From NCBI GenBank assembly GCA_021464245.1, contig JADCRB010000013.1, positions 5,086,959-5,150,958 on the forward strand: DNA of 64,000 bases. The letters run 5' to 3'. The translations under genes were made by a program, and so were the position numbers. The notes under the pieces were generated by a model. That model did no database searches. It had not been told where the DNA came from and saw nothing but the letters and a program-made list of their open reading frames with translations. The stretch is from Carallia brachiata (Eukaryota; Streptophyta; Magnoliopsida; Malpighiales; Rhizophoraceae). Each line of letters opens with the position of its first letter. Positions within the stretch are counted from its first letter, which is position 1. Positions 1 through 12,746 of this stretch are shown piece after piece.

Positions 1-284
1 CAATAAATCCAATATTCCATATGGGATTTCTTCCTTTAATTTTCAAGACAGAAAAGATTGTTATCTTCATGAATCTTTAATGAAAAATCTGAGCCATATG
101 TTCCATTTGTGGACCATAATATAGTAGAGTGTGACTGCCTTTGCAAATTGGTATCTTATTGTTAATTACTTAATTGTTGACAAAAATATATCTTTCAGAT
201 TATGATCGGCATTCTAACATATGCTTGATACTCTTTTGAAATTTTTAATTTTAGCCATTTTTTTTTATATAATTTACTCGTAGT
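1..284. other. AT-rich flank, no gene seen
   Basis: AT-rich DNA with no coding signal that I can support. It lies before the point where similarity to the second carboxypeptidase promoter begins, so it is probably unduplicated flank. Confidence 0.5.
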
Positions 285-761
285 CTTTAACTATACAAAT
301 TTATTTTATTATTTTTATTTCAAATAGACCCATGCATGGTGTGAGAAAATGAGTAGTTATACTAAAAAAAAAATAAACCAAATTAAAAATTCTCATATAA
401 TACATATCCATGTTAACTAAAACAATTTTTTTTTTTTTAAATCAGCTAACAATCTTTGTGTGACCTTAAAATTGTCAGAATTAATGGATCTTACACAGCT
501 GTTTACACCTCAAGATAAGAATCACAATCCCAAAAAGGTGATTTATTGAATAGTAAAGGAAATGCATTTGCTGACCAAATCCAAATATAATTGTGCATAC
601 AGCAAAATGGACAAAGTTATAAGGTTGTTTACAGGCCTACGCTGTTGCCTGAAATATCAATTAAGCTGACCACAAAATTGTATTCACTTCCGCTTCAAAG
701 TCATAGTGTATTCCCTACTATGAATTGTCTCAATCTTTGTCCCTTGAGACAATGTACATAG

Positions 762-768
762 TATAAAT
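762..768 (+). promoter_or_regulatory. TATA box of carboxypeptidase copy 1
   Basis: TATAAAT lies 55 bases upstream of the start codon, inside a block (about 735-785) that is almost identical to the block before copy 2. The block begins CTTTGTCCCTTGAGACAAT and runs on into the leader. Conservation between the copies and the spacing support a core promoter. Confidence 0.6.
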
Positions 769-1209
769 TCTCAAGGTCCTGAAACCAAATTCCACACAAA
801 AACCATTAAAAAAAGTACAAAAATGGCAGCTTTCTCTTGCATGGTGCTGCTTTCTCTGTTTCTTTTTGTCTTCTCCACTTCACCAATATTGTCAAATGCA
901 AGGAGATTCATTCCTGCGGATAACCTGCAAGTTAAATTGTCTTCTTCACCGTTGAAACCAGACTCAAAGTCCGGAGGAATGGCAGAGAAGCTGATAAGGG
1001 GGCTTAACTTGTTCCCTAAGCATGCAGTCAACCTGGTAAACACTTCGGCTAATGATGTTCCTGAGATTGTTGAGAAGGATTTAAAGCTCACAATTCTCGG
1101 TGATCCTGGGCCTTCTGTCAATGACTTGGCTCACCATGCTGGCTACTACCGGCTTCCCAATACCACTGGAGCAAGGTAATTATTATAACATAAGGCATTG
1201 TGTTGCAGT

Positions 1210-1431
1210 CAGGGGCAGATCAAGAAACATTTCTAGTGGGAGCAAAGTTTGTATGTACATAAAAAACGGCCATTGTATGGGTTAGTGGGGGCGAAAAAAA
1301 ACACCAATGGGACGGAAATGATGTTTCAATGAGGACAACAACACAAATTCAACCACATCATGTATATAATATATATTTTTTTTTCAGTGGGGGCAGTTGC
1401 CCTCACAACTTGTCACATACATCCGCCCCTA
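1210..1431. mobile_element. hAT-type MITE, 222 bp, in intron 1 of copy 1
   Basis: The ends are inverted: AGGGGCAGAT follows the left border, and the right border reads ATCCGCCCCTA, the complement of TAGGGGCGGAT. The element is flanked by 8-bp near-identical target duplications, GTTGCAGT at 1202-1209 and GTTGTAGT at 1432-1439. An 8-bp duplication and a CA/TAGGGGCGGAT-like terminus are typical of hAT non-autonomous elements. The corresponding intron of copy 2 lacks it, so it inserted after the duplication. Confidence 0.8.
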
Positions 1432-1469
1432 GTTGTAGTTGCAAGGATATTTACAAGGATGACAACAGA

Positions 1470-1622
1470 GGCCTCAGCAATAGTTGAGCCGGTTAGAGGT
1501 GATGGCCTCCATCTGGAAAGATTGGGGTTCGACTGAGATTCAAACCCCTGACTCTTCCTCACTTCCCCTCCACCTTGCCATCTATTCTGCAGCCCAAGAA
1601 AGGAAAATGGAGCCTAAAAAAA
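1470..1622 (+). mobile_element. SINE-like element in intron 1 (copy 1)
   Basis: It is at the same position and orientation as the element at 8570-8704 in copy 2. It has a tRNA-type B-box-like GATTCAAACCCC, a CT-rich body and a short decayed A tail just before the exon 2 acceptor region. Sharing by both copies shows insertion before the tandem duplication. Confidence 0.55.
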
Positions 1623-4465
1623 GTTATATTTGTTTGCAGGATGTTCTATTTTTCTTTGAATCCAGGAATAGCAAGAGTGACCCTGTTGTCATATGGCTGA
1701 CTGGAGGGCCAGGATGTAGCAGCGAATTGGCCTTGTTTTATGAAAATGGTCCTTTCAAGCTTTCCAGCAACCTCTCGCTTGTGTGGAACGACTATGGCTG
1801 GGACAAGGTAATTGCCAAACTATTGAGGAATTAAGAACACTTAAAAAAATTCACTGAATCTTCTTTCTTTTGTTAATATTTTTTTTAGTAAAAAATATTA
1901 TTGCCCTTAATTAACATTTTTTTTCCCATGAATTTCGTTGGCAGGCTTCAAATATTATATATGTTGACCAGCCAACTGGAACCGGCTTTAGTTATTCAAC
2001 AAGCGAGGACGACATTAGAACCAATGAAGCTGATGTTAGCAATGACTTGTACAACTTCTTGCAGGTCAGTTCAGCATTAGTATTGCTCATAATAAAGATC
2101 CGAGCTGCCGAAAGTTAATTAATTTAAGAGCAATTTGACAGTGTTTTGCAGTCAATTGAATCTGATAAACTGTCTACATTTGCAGGCATTTTTCAAGGGG
2201 CATCCTCAATTTGCCAAAATGAGTTCTTCGTAACTGGAGAATCTTATGCTGGCCACTATATCCCTGCTTTTGCTGCTAGAGTCTACCGGGGAAACAAAAA
2301 CAACGAAGGAATCCACATAAACCTCAAGGTTAGTACTTATTACATGAAATTTTATCCATATAACCTCTGCTTTCGGTAGAATGAAATGACCAGAACAGAT
2401 TCATGTGGTCGACCCCAATTAAATTTGAGATTGAAGCTTTGTTGTTATTGCTTTTGTTATTGTTAATTGTTGGATTTTTTTAGTGACATCGATGCATTTT
2501 GTGGTTCACCTGCAGGGATTAGCCATTGGCAATGGTCTAACCAATCCGGCCATCCAGTATAAAGCTTACCCGGATTTCGCTCTGAATAACAAACTAATAC
2601 AGCAATCTGATTATGAAAGTATAAAGCAAATGATTCCAACATGTGAACAGCAAATAACAGCTTGTGGTAACTGATTTTATTTCATTCCTTCCTTACATAT
2701 GATATAATCTTGATTGAATTGTCCTTGCTTACATTGCCTTTGTCTGATCATAATAACATCAGATACCAGTGGCAATGACTTTGATTGTGTGGAAGCATAT
2801 TTTACTTGCAATAAAATATTTCAACAGATCCTGAGCATCGCCGGAGACATAAATGTAAGGATTTTCATTCAAATTATATTAATGATGCTCAAATTAATGC
2901 AGAAAATGGCATCCAATTAGGCCTGAGCTAAGCCTTATTACTTCTGATTTCGATCAATGTTGATCAACAGTACTATGACATAAGAAAGAAATGTGAGGGC
3001 CAACTGTGTTACGACTTCTCGCGAGTGGAGAATTTCCTGAATGAAGATACCGTTAAGAACGCGCTAGGCGTAGGAGATATCAGTTGGGTTTCATGTAGCA
3101 CAGAGGTATATTCGGCTCTGCAGTCGGACTGGATGAAGAATTATGAAGTGGAAATTCCTACCCTACTTGAAGCTGGCATCAAGGTGCTTATATATGCTGG
3201 AGAAGAGGATCTGATATGCAACTGGCTTGGTGAGAGACCCTTTTCTGTGACAAACTTTCTGGTTTACCAAAACTGGAAAAAGTTTATGGAAAAACTAATA
3301 GGACAAATGGCGGCCCATCTGGCGTGGCTCTATTTCGTTTTTCCCGATGCCCAAGACTATTTTAGTCTTTTGAGCTTTTTGTGCGGTCTCTCTACTTCAA
3401 ATGCAACATAACTCTTTTTCGTGGCAATAATATGCGCTTAGCACTGCAACATAATGCTCTCCCGTTACAACAAATTCTATACAGTACTGCAACAAGTTTC
3501 CTAAACTATCGGCGCGTTTGGGTACTGTATAGACAATTTGTTTGTCCATATAATAGCACTCTTACCAAAATAGCTAAAGATGCTGCCAGCAAATGAAGTT
3601 CCTGACGGCGACCACAGCATTGTTAACTCACATTTTCGTGTTTGGACAGGAAACTCCCGGTGGGTCAATGCCATGGAATGGTCTGGCCAGAAACAGTTTG
3701 TGGCAGCTCCCACGGTTCCGTTTGTCGTTGGGGGTGCAGAAGCAGGACAACTGAAAAGCCATGGCCCACTCTCTTTCCTCAAGGTCAGGCGGCCTCTATT
3801 TTTTTTCTCTAGATAGTGTGTTTCTGTTTTGTGCCATCTGCAGGCACTGATCCTAGTTATAGGAAGTATTTGGTTTTGCTGTTACTAATTGTTGATTACT
3901 GATTACTGTTATTTTATTGATTGTCGTTACCTATTGTTATTGCTGATAAATAAAATAAAACCATAGCGTTTGGTTAAAGTAGCACTATCTGTTGCTGATT
4001 AAATAATTAAATGAATATTTAATCAGGTTCACAGTGCTGGACACCTGGTGCCAATGGACCAACCAGAAGCTGCATTACAGATGCTGAAGACATGGCTGCA
4101 AGGGAATGTTACTGTAATTGATTGAGGACTAAACTGAAGATAAAATTGGACAACAAATATATCCCAATTCATAGTCTCATCTGATATAGAGAAACTTCAT
4201 ACAAATTTGATTGTTCCAGCATTGTCTCACTTTTATATGATTTCAGAAATGAGTAAATTCTGAATGGATATCGATTACTATTATTAATTAAACACATCGA
4301 GGTTGTGCAGCTGCGTCCATTTTGTGTGTGCTACTCAACCTATTCTGCATAGAATTAACTTGAAAGCAATTTGTCTGCAACAAAGTTATCTGACAAAGAT
4401 TAATCATCTGGCAAAGTATTATAAAATTGACTCACACTTTGCACCTTATAAAATGGCATCTTGCA

Positions 4466-7400
4466 GAATAAGAAGAAACATTTCATTCATAGAACCACAT
4501 GTAGATCTTTTTTCTTTTTTTTTTTTTTTTCCTTTTTTTGGTTGTAAAAGGTAGGACTAATTGTAGTAATAAGCACCATAGGGTGTAAAACAGAAAAATG
4601 GTTGCTCTATAACATTCTGCCACTAATGTCAAATTTTGAGATTTATACAAATAGCTTGTTTTAATGTAAGTAATCATTAACACTCTTTTTGGTTTTTTTT
4701 TTTTTTTTATAAAGACAAAAAAAATGATTAATTCAATCTGAAATGTAGCTACAAGGATTACTAGTGAGCGCATAAGAAGAATGGAAATTGAGGGTCAAAT
4801 CAAAAGATTGAAAATCCTGTATTGCCATGGCAACTTTTTCTGCAAATTCATAAAACACAAAATGGGTAATAATGAATATCTTGTTAAACGTATTAAATAA
4901 CTTTGAATTGGATAATTAACTTGAAAAATTCAGGATTTGAATTATGATGTTTTAAATTTATGGATTAGGTTGGAACATACTCTAATATCAAGTTTTCTTT
5001 CTCTTTAATTAGTTAACGTTTTTTTTTTTTTTGTATTCTTTTTGTTGCTCTTATGGTTGGATCTACCTACACGTATACGTACTTCTCATGTTGACAATTA
5101 TTGTTTATATAATACTCGGTTGCAAATTTTATAGTTGCAAGAGAGTCTGCGAGGTTAAGGGGAAAAATAAAATATAAAGTCGATGAACCGCAAGACCAAA
5201 AAATCTCAATAGAATGTCTTATACAGTGCTAAAATGACTGGACTTGATTACAAAATTTAATTAGTTATACGTTCTAGCCATAGCATATGCCGTTATTATT
5301 ATTATTATTTTTGACCGAATAACATATGCCATTAAATTCTGTGAACTTCTTGTCATTGTAATATTTAAATGGCAGTTTAATCTTTTTCTTTTTTTTTTTC
5401 CATTTTAGTTTTGCCAAAATTATATACTATGGAAAATTCGTACAGCTATCAGTGTTGCTAGTTAATTTCCAAAAGTTTTTTATTTACCAAAAATATCAAT
5501 TTTTTTTAACACAAAGAAAATATCTACTGCAGATATACCAGTTATCGGATCTTTGAGTCGAGACCGAAATATTTCTCTTATGAATACCTCATTCAACCTT
5601 ACGCACCCTTACATGAGCACTAATGGTCTCGAGCCGATCTCCTCTTAATCAATCACGACGATTATTAAATTTAGAATCAATCCCGTGAGCATAGCATAAT
5701 CTCATATACTTAAGGAGGAAATTGAGATTCGAACCCAAATCACAAATGAGAAAGACGCATCAAATAATTACTAAATTATTATATCATATGGCCCGATTTT
5801 CCCATTTCTAATTAAAATCAGCGAAGTATCAAGCTGATTTTGGCACGCTCAAATGGAAAAGGTATATGTGAGATGAAAAAAGTCTTGCCATTCTCGGTAT
5901 CCCTAGTTAGAGCCGCGTGAAATACATCACCAGACTCATAGTTTGTTTGGATTATTAAATTTTGGAGAGAAAAATAAATTGTGAAAAAATAATGAAAAAT
6001 TATAATTTTATATTTAGATTGTATAAAAAATTATAAAAAAAATGTAGAGATAAAATTATAAAAATAATTATACTAATAAATGAATAGTGGATTAAAATTA
6101 CAAACATGTCTTTATAAATAATCAAATAGGTTGAGGTTATTTTGATAATTATACTTTCATATGTTTTTTCTTTTTTTTTTTTTTCAATTGCTTTGCAGTT
6201 TGTTCCTAACACATTTTATTTTCATTTTCTCATGGACGCCAAACCAAGAACTTTGCATTGATTTCCGTGTTTTCTTATTTTTTTTCTTTTCTCGTGGGTT
6301 TGCCAACCACGCTGTTAGTTTATAATTACTTTTATTAGCTTTTCAAAGAAAAAAAAATATATAGTGACCTTCTTTGTGTTAAAAAACAAGAAAAAAAAAA
6401 ATATAGTAATAGATGATCCTCTTTTTTTTTTTTTTTTTTAACATAATACATGATCCTCTTAAACCGTGAGGAATGAAAAGGCGTATAATGCGTAATGTCT
6501 CAACTTTACTTTTGTTTCTACGACCAGGCTGTTTTCGTGACTTAAATTTATGAATGCCAAAGAGGATCATCTTTCGTACTTTCTAACATATGAAACTTGA
6601 AAATTAATGGAAACTAAGAAACCTTTTTTTCTTGTGTGAGACCTCGATATTTAGAAGTCTATTAAATTTTGAATAATTTAATTTAAATATCTGTTGCACT
6701 TTTTATCTAAAGATGACTCTCTCAATGTCATTTTTTCTACACATAAAGTTCAAATTTAAAATTTTAGTTAAATGAATATGAACTCTTTATCGTTCGGAGC
6801 AATGGTCATTAGTAAACTAAGGAAACCTTTTGCTACATCTTGAAATACCAAATATCCTTATTAAAGGTACTAGATCACAATATATATTCTATATTGACTT
6901 CAAAGTACTTGCCTAAACATGAGATTATATCTTTTTATATAAAGAATTTTTGTTTCTAATGGATACCCCATTTCTTCAAAGTATAGTCACAAAAAAAAAA
7001 AATGTTAAGAACTACCAAAAAATGGGCCGACCAAAATCTGTTCACACACTTTATGTAAATATAGCTAATGACTAAATATAACATTCAGTTTCACATCATT
7101 TAAGTATAAATGCTGACCAAATAAGCAGAACATAAATCTAAAATGGTCTCGCTGCAAGGTACATCTAGACGACATAGATAGTTTTTTTGGAAGTGGTTTA
7201 CACGGGAGGCTAAAAGCCCAAAAAAAGATAATAAAACTGTTAAGACTTAAACACAAAATTAAAAAATTTTAATAAGAGTATTACAATTAATTGTGTTAAA
7301 AGTGTTAAGACATTTTTTTTATTACCAAAAGGACACGTACTATCTGAGAGTTTATCCAAATGCTTCCAGAAGTTTGCAGCTCACTAATCTAGTTACTTGA

Positions 7401-7544
7401 TAACTATTCTATAGAGAGATATAAACAACATCCTACGTATTTAATCTTCGATCATAGTTATAGCAGAAAAATACAATCAGTTGTAATGCGTTGTTCTCCT
7501 GTCTCCTATTTTCTCTGTCCATCTATATTTTTTGTTTATTTTAC
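4466..7544. other. Intergenic spacer between carboxypeptidase copies
   Basis: AT-rich spacer without supported genes. Around 5560-5780 it holds a stretch ending in GATTCGAACCC, like the tRNA-derived heads of plant SINEs or degenerate repeat tails, but the borders are unclear. Short open frames here sit on poly-A/T runs and look non-coding. Confidence 0.5.
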
Positions 7545-8068
7545 TATTATTATTTATTTCAAATAGACCCCGAAAAAAAAAAGGAGTGAAATTAAATATT
7601 TCATACAATACATATCCACATTAACTTAAACAAGAAAAAATATATTTTTTTTTTCAAATAAGCTAACATTCATTGTTGGACCTAAAATTCGGGAGAATTA
7701 ATGGGTCTTACATACTGTTTACACCTGAAGATAAGAATAAAAATCCCAAAAAGGGAAAATACTGTAAAGGAAATGCATATGTTGACCAAATCCAAAAATA
7801 ATTGTGCATACAGCAAAATGGTCCAAGTTATAAGTACGGTGTTGCCTGAGATATAAAGAAGAATTCGATTTTACAATTTAATTTTAAATAATATTAAAAT
7901 ATTCACATAATTCATATAACAAAATTTAATAGCTTATATATCTTTGTTTTTTAAAAAAAAATTCAATAATATAACGACACATTGTTTCAACCTTATCTTA
8001 AAAATTCCACCAAATATTTCCTTTTAAGAATTGTTTTAATTCTTTGTCCCTTGAGACAATATACATAG

Positions 8069-8075
8069 TATAAAT
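8069..8075 (+). promoter_or_regulatory. TATA box of carboxypeptidase copy 2
   Basis: TATAAAT lies 60 bases before the start codon, within the block shared with copy 1. This is the core promoter of the intact copy. Confidence 0.6.
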
Positions 8076-8135
8076 TCTCAAGGTCCTGAAACCATTTTTC
8101 CACACACAAAGCACTAAAAAAAAAAAAGAACAAAA

Positions 8136-10711
8136 ATGGCATTCTCAGCTTTCTCTTGCATGCTGCTGATTTCTCTGTTTCTTTTAGTCTTCTCCATTTC
8201 ACCAATATTGCCACATGCAAGGAGATTCAATCCTGCGGATAACCTGCAATTTGGATTGTCTTCTTCAGCTTTGAAACCCGAGTCGGATTACTCCGGAGGA
8301 ATGGCAGAGAAGCACATTAGGGGGCGTAACATCATCCCTAAGCATGCAGTCAACATTGTCAACTCTTTGGCTAATAATGTTCCCGAGATTGTTGAGAAGG
8401 ATTTGAAGCTCACCATTCTTGGTGATCGTGGGCCTTCTCTTCATGACTTGGCTCACCATGCTGGCTACTACCGTCTTCCTAATACCATTGGAGCAAGGTA
8501 ATTATCATAACATGAGCATTGTGTAGTCACTAGTCAAGTTGAAAGGGTATTTACAGGTATGCCAATCGAGGCCTCATCAAGGTGGTTGAAGGCAGTGTTC
8601 TCCAACTAAAGGGACTCGGGTTCAAACCCCAGTCTCTCCCTCACCCTTCTCCCCATATGATGACTTTGTCATGACTCTTCTGCCGACAAAAAAAAAAAAA
8701 AAAAGATTCTAAGAAAAAAGTGGTTATATATGTTTGCAGGATGTTCTATTATTTCTTTGAATCCCGGAATAGCAAGAGTGACCCTGTTATCATATGGCTG
8801 ACTGGAGGGCCAGGATGTAGCAGCTCAGTGGCCTTGTTTTATGAAAATGGTCCTTTCAAGCTTTCCAGCAACCTCTCTCTTGTATGGAACGACTATGGTT
8901 GGGACAAGGTAATTGCCAAACTATTAAGTAATTAATTACACTAAAAAAATTTACTGAAAACTTCTTTCTTTTATTGATTAATTTTATTTTTGGTAAAAAA
9001 TTCTTAGTACCCTTTACATTTTTTCCCTTCAATTTCCTTGGCAGGCTTCAAATATTATATTTGTTGACCAGCCAATCGGAACTGGCTTCAGTTATTCAAC
9101 AAGCGTGCGTGACATTAGAACCAATGAAGCTGGTGTTAGCAATGACTTGTACAGCTTCTTGCAGGTCAGTTCAGCATTAATATTGCTCATGATCAAGATC
9201 AAGCCGCGGAAAGTTAATTAATCTGTTAGCAATTTGACACTTTTCTGCAGTCAATTGAACCTGAATACCTGATAGATTCTATAAATTTGCAGGCATTTTT
9301 TAAGAGGCATCCTCACTTTGCCAAAAATGATTTCTTCATAACTGGAGAATCTTATGCTGGCCACTATATCCCTGCCTTTGCTGCTAGAGTCTACCGGGGA
9401 AACAAAAACAAAGAAGGAATCCACATAAATCTCAAGGTTATTACTTACCAATTACATGAAAATTTTTATTACTTAATTATTGGATTTATATATTTTCGCG
9501 ACGTGGATGCATTTAGTGATTCACTTGCAGGGATTAGCCATTGGCAATGGTCTAACCAATCCGGCCATCCAGTATAAAGCTTACCCGGATTACGCTTTGG
9601 ATAACAAACTAATACAGCAATGTGATTATGATATTATAAAGCAAATGATTCCACCATGTGAACAGCAAACAACAGCATGTGGTAATTAATTTTTTTTCAC
9701 TCCTGTCTCACATGTAATATAATCTTTGATTGAATTGTGCTTGCTTACATTGCCTTCGTCTATTTATAACATCAGATACCAGTGGTGATGACTCCGATTG
9801 TACGAAAGCATATGATGATTGCATTAAAATATTTGATCGGATCCGAAACATCACCGGTAAAATGAATGTAAGGATTTTCATTCAAACGATATTAATGAAG
9901 CTCAAATTAATGCAGAAAATGGCATGCAATTAGGCATGAGCTAAGCTTTATTACTTCTGATTTCAATCATTTTTGAACAACAGTACTATGATATACGAAA
10001 GAGATGTGTGGGTGAGGACAACCTGTGTTATGACTTCTCGGGTGCGGAGATATTCCTCAATGACGATACAGTTAAGGATGCACTTGGCGTAGGAACTATT
10101 AGTTGGGTTAAATGTAGCACAGATGTTCATCAACATCTGCAGTCAGACTGGATGAAGAATAATGAGGTAGAAATTCCTCCCCTACTTGAAGCTGGCATCA
10201 AGGTGCTTATATATGCTGGAGAAGATGATCTCATATGCAACTGGCTTGGTAAGAGACCCTTTTCTGTGACAAAACTATTTGGTTTACCAAAATAGCTAAT
10301 GATGCAGCCAACAAATGTACTTCCTCCTTACAGTGATCACATCATTCTTAATTTTACATTTTTGGGTTTGGACAGGAAACTATCGGTGGGTTAATGCCAT
10401 GGAATGGTCTGGCCAGAAACAGTTCGTGGAAGCTCCCACAGTTCCGTTTGTCGTTGGAGGTGCAGAAGCAGGACAGCTGAAAAGCCATGGCCCCCTTACT
10501 TTCCTCAAGGTCAGGCTCCATTTCTTTATCTTGATAATGTGTTTCTGCTTTGTGCTGTCTGCAGGCTCTGATAGAATCGAGTGTGATTGTCTGAAACCAA
10601 AAAAAAAAACAGGTATACGGTGCTGGACACATGGTGCCAATGGACCAACCAGAAGCTGCATTACAGATGCTGAAGGCATGGCTGCAAGGGAATATTATTG
10701 TAATTGATTGA
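8136..10711 (+). CDS. Serine carboxypeptidase-like protein, intact copy 2
   Basis: Nine exons (8136-8497, 8740-8908, 9045-9164, 9293-9436, 9531-9681, 9776-9867, 9984-10248, 10376-10509, 10613-10711) join in phase to 511 codons plus TGA, with GT-AG introns throughout. Residues 1 to about 28 form a hydrophobic secretory signal ending near PHARRF. A propeptide-like stretch follows, then the S10 peptidase fold. The oxyanion motif is GGPGCSS, and the triad is Ser237 in GESYAGHY, Asp428 in [11 protein letters not shown] and His485 in [11 protein letters not shown]. Several cysteines and an NIT glycosylation motif fit a vacuolar or secreted enzyme that removes C-terminal residues from peptides. Length and motifs fit the carboxypeptidase Y-like SCPL47-49 group rather than the acyltransferase branch, though substrate cannot be read from sequence. 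It differs from copy 1 by two extra codons in exon 7. Confidence 0.92.
8570..8704 (+). mobile_element. SINE-like element in intron 1 (copy 2)
   Basis: B-box-like GGGTTCAAACCCC, a CT-rich body and a clear A tail of about 17 (8688-8704). Orthologous in position to 1470-1622. The A tail is better kept here than in copy 1. Confidence 0.65.
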
Positions 10712-11112
10712 TGACTAAACTGAAGATAAATAGGACAACAAAAATATCCCAATTGATAGTCTCATCTGATATGGCGAGAATTCATACAACTTTGATTGTT
10801 CCAGCATTGTCTCAATCGTATATGATTTCAGAAATAAGAACATTCCGAATGGAATTTCCTAGTATTGATTACTTCATTAAACATTTGGAGGTTCTGCAGC
10901 TGTGTCCACAATGTGTGCTACTCAACCTATTCTACATAGAATTAACTTGAGAGCAATTTGTCTGCAACAAAGTTATCTGAAAAAGATTATCTGTCAAAGG
11001 GTTATAAAAAAAAGACACGCACTTTGCATCTTATAAAATGCTATCTTGCAAATTCAATGTGCAAATTAGGCTGAAAGCACCCACACTTTGATCATGCAAG
11101 CACTAAATAGAG

Positions 11113-12746
11113 TCAACAAGTTCGACTCAACTTTGAAACTTCTGTTAACAATCGGCCGACAGAAGCCTTTATTTCACTCGGCACTAACAACTTCGGGTGC
11201 ACCGCCTCCAAAGCATATTCAGTGATAACCCTCATTGCAACTGCCAAATTCAAAGTCCTGGTATCACTTTTCCACACTGTCTGATTCAGAAACTGGCACG
11301 AATGCTTTAAGATACACCTTTTGCATACCTGACACGATCATGCATCGATAACAGAACTATGTTTAACAATTTTATTTCAATGTTGTTGTTACTATAAAGT
11401 GATCAAGCTAAGGGGACAGTAAACATAAAGTCAGCAGGACAAAGAGATGGATTACCATGTCCTCTTGAATGTCAAAATAGCGGCGCAATCTCTTAGCAGA
11501 AAAAACACTCTTCCTGAGAGGGATGGGCAACCAAAGAGGGCCACCTTCTTCAATTCACTGCCTGACAACCACCTACAATTCAAACTTGTATAAATCAAAG
11601 AGAGATGCAAAAACAGAAGTTTTGGGTGTCAAGGGAACAAATATTTGGGCTTTGTGCAATTAACATACCAGGATGAACAAGACAATGCATAAAAATAACC
11701 ATATCTTTAGAATAGTGACTTTTGATGAACAAATCAACACAAACACACACATATGCAAAACTCCAACTAAATCAGATGACCATATTTCTGATATGGTGCG
11801 AGAAAAGAGGATTGATGAGACATAACTTGCATTCGTCATTCAAACAAGATTTGAAAATTCTGTATCCTTTCACAACCAATGAATGACACAACCAAAATAT
11901 AAATTGCATCATCAACACCCCCAACTCCCTTTTCCAAAATAACCCGACAAACAGAGAAAAAAAAAAAAAAAGAGTTTCTACTTTATAGCTTAAGCTGAAC
12001 TCAACTTTGATAAAACCAGAACAAGTTTTCAGAACAGATCATCATTGCTTCCTCCATATGCAATGCAATTAGACCGATCCATAAACAATAACAATTGCCA
12101 AATAAACACAATTAGATTACACCATTAAGGTGGCGAAATTGGAAGAAAAAAGCACTCACTTTGCAATGGCTTGGTGGTCCTCGCCAAACTTGAAAGCAGC
12201 AAACTTGATAAATTCCCTTCCATATCTATCATTAAAGCAACTAAAATCCAGTTTACCCCTCCTTAAAAAATTGGCTTAGTAAAGTACCCTTCTTTATACA
12301 AAAGACTCACAAACATTTCCATGTCCGGAGACAATTCCTTAAAAACCTCAACTTTCTTCTCCTCCTCCTTCTGATCTATCAAGCTCTTTGCTTTCTTCTC
12401 TTTCCTTTAACATTTCCCGAAAACAATGCGTAAAGACTCTGGGTCTTTCTGTTTCCTCTGCATTCATTACATTTTTTGATCTTGCTTCTCTCAATTCCCT
12501 CAATTCCGTCTCCAATTCCCACAGCTTCTTCTTCAACTCACTGCGTGCATTCTCACTTTCTGCATCTGGGGTATCAGTTTTTTCTGTTTTTTCAGATAAT
12601 CCAACAGCTTCCTGGAATACTATGGATAGGGACCTTTTGTTCTCGTCAACTGGGTTTGTGGATGTTTGGAGATTGTGAGCGGAGGAGCTGCTGCTGATGG
12701 TGGTGAGGGTTCTGAGGAGGGTTGAGAGATGTTTGTGGGAATTCAA
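11113..12746 (-). pseudogene. GCD1-like mitochondrial protein gene with frameshifts
   Basis: Three exons on the - strand: 12746-12160, 11572-11456, 11328-11113 (TGA). The N terminus is Ser/Thr/Arg-rich and mitochondrial-presequence-like, followed by a charged coiled-coil-like stretch. The body has blocks such as KELSPDMEMFVSLLYKEGYF, FIKFAAFKFGEDHQAIAKW, LSGSELKKVALFGCPSL, KRLRRYFDIQED and CKRCILKHSCQFLNQTVWK. From memory of the family this resembles plant GAMETE CELL DEFECTIVE 1 (rice GCD1, Arabidopsis At5g62270), needed for mitochondria in gametes. Splice sites and phases fit. The conserved blocks sit in different frames: a shift near 12385-12400, a compensating one near 12275, and a third near 11530 between CPSLS and RKSVF. 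The last exon is clean. It is either a young pseudogene or a real gene with assembly indels. Confidence 0.6.

Larger units (their letters stand above)
823..4125 (+). pseudogene. Serine carboxypeptidase-like copy 1, frameshifted
   Basis: Nine exons line up with copy 2: 823-1175, 1640-1807, 1945-2064, 2186-2328, 2516-2666, 2763-2854, 2971-3229, 3650-3783, 4027-4125. All introns are GT-AG and the stop is TGA. A secretory signal peptide, the GGPGCSS oxyanion motif, GESYAGHY with the catalytic Ser, the [11 protein letters not shown]sp motif and the SAGHLVPMDQP His motif are all encoded. Exon 2 is 168 bases against 169 in copy 2, because a T-rich run just after the splice site lost a base. Exon 4 is 143 against 144, because an A run near 2214 is one base short. 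Read literally, translation leaves the frame at the start of exon 2. Everything else is well preserved, so either a recent pseudogene or assembly indels would explain it. The family is vacuolar or secreted exopeptidases related to carboxypeptidase Y (SCPL47-49 type). Confidence 0.8.
285..4465 (+). repeat. Tandem duplication unit 1 (carboxypeptidase locus)
   Basis: This unit matches 7545-11045 base by base over promoter, exons, introns and 3' flank. The similarity starts near the TTTATTTCAAATAGACCC motif and ends near the CTTATAAAATGGCATCTTGCA motif. The two units are separated by about 3 kb of unrelated AT-rich DNA. Boundaries are approximate because the edges decay gradually. Unit 1 differs by a private MITE in intron 1 and a different distal promoter segment around 660-735. 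Confidence 0.85.
7545..11045 (+). repeat. Tandem duplication unit 2 (carboxypeptidase locus)
   Basis: Second copy of the unit at 285-4465. The upstream block carries about 170 bp of extra AT-rich DNA (about 7870-8030) between the distal conserved promoter block and the TATA region. The similarity continues about 330 bp past the stop codon. Confidence 0.85.

Noticed and set aside
10354..10752. 132-residue - strand frame over the carboxypeptidase 3' end
   Set aside because: Antisense of exons 8-9 of copy 2 and their intron.
12388..12697. Two + strand frames over the GCD1-like exon
   Set aside because: They are antisense shadows of the - strand coding exon, which alone has family-like sequence.
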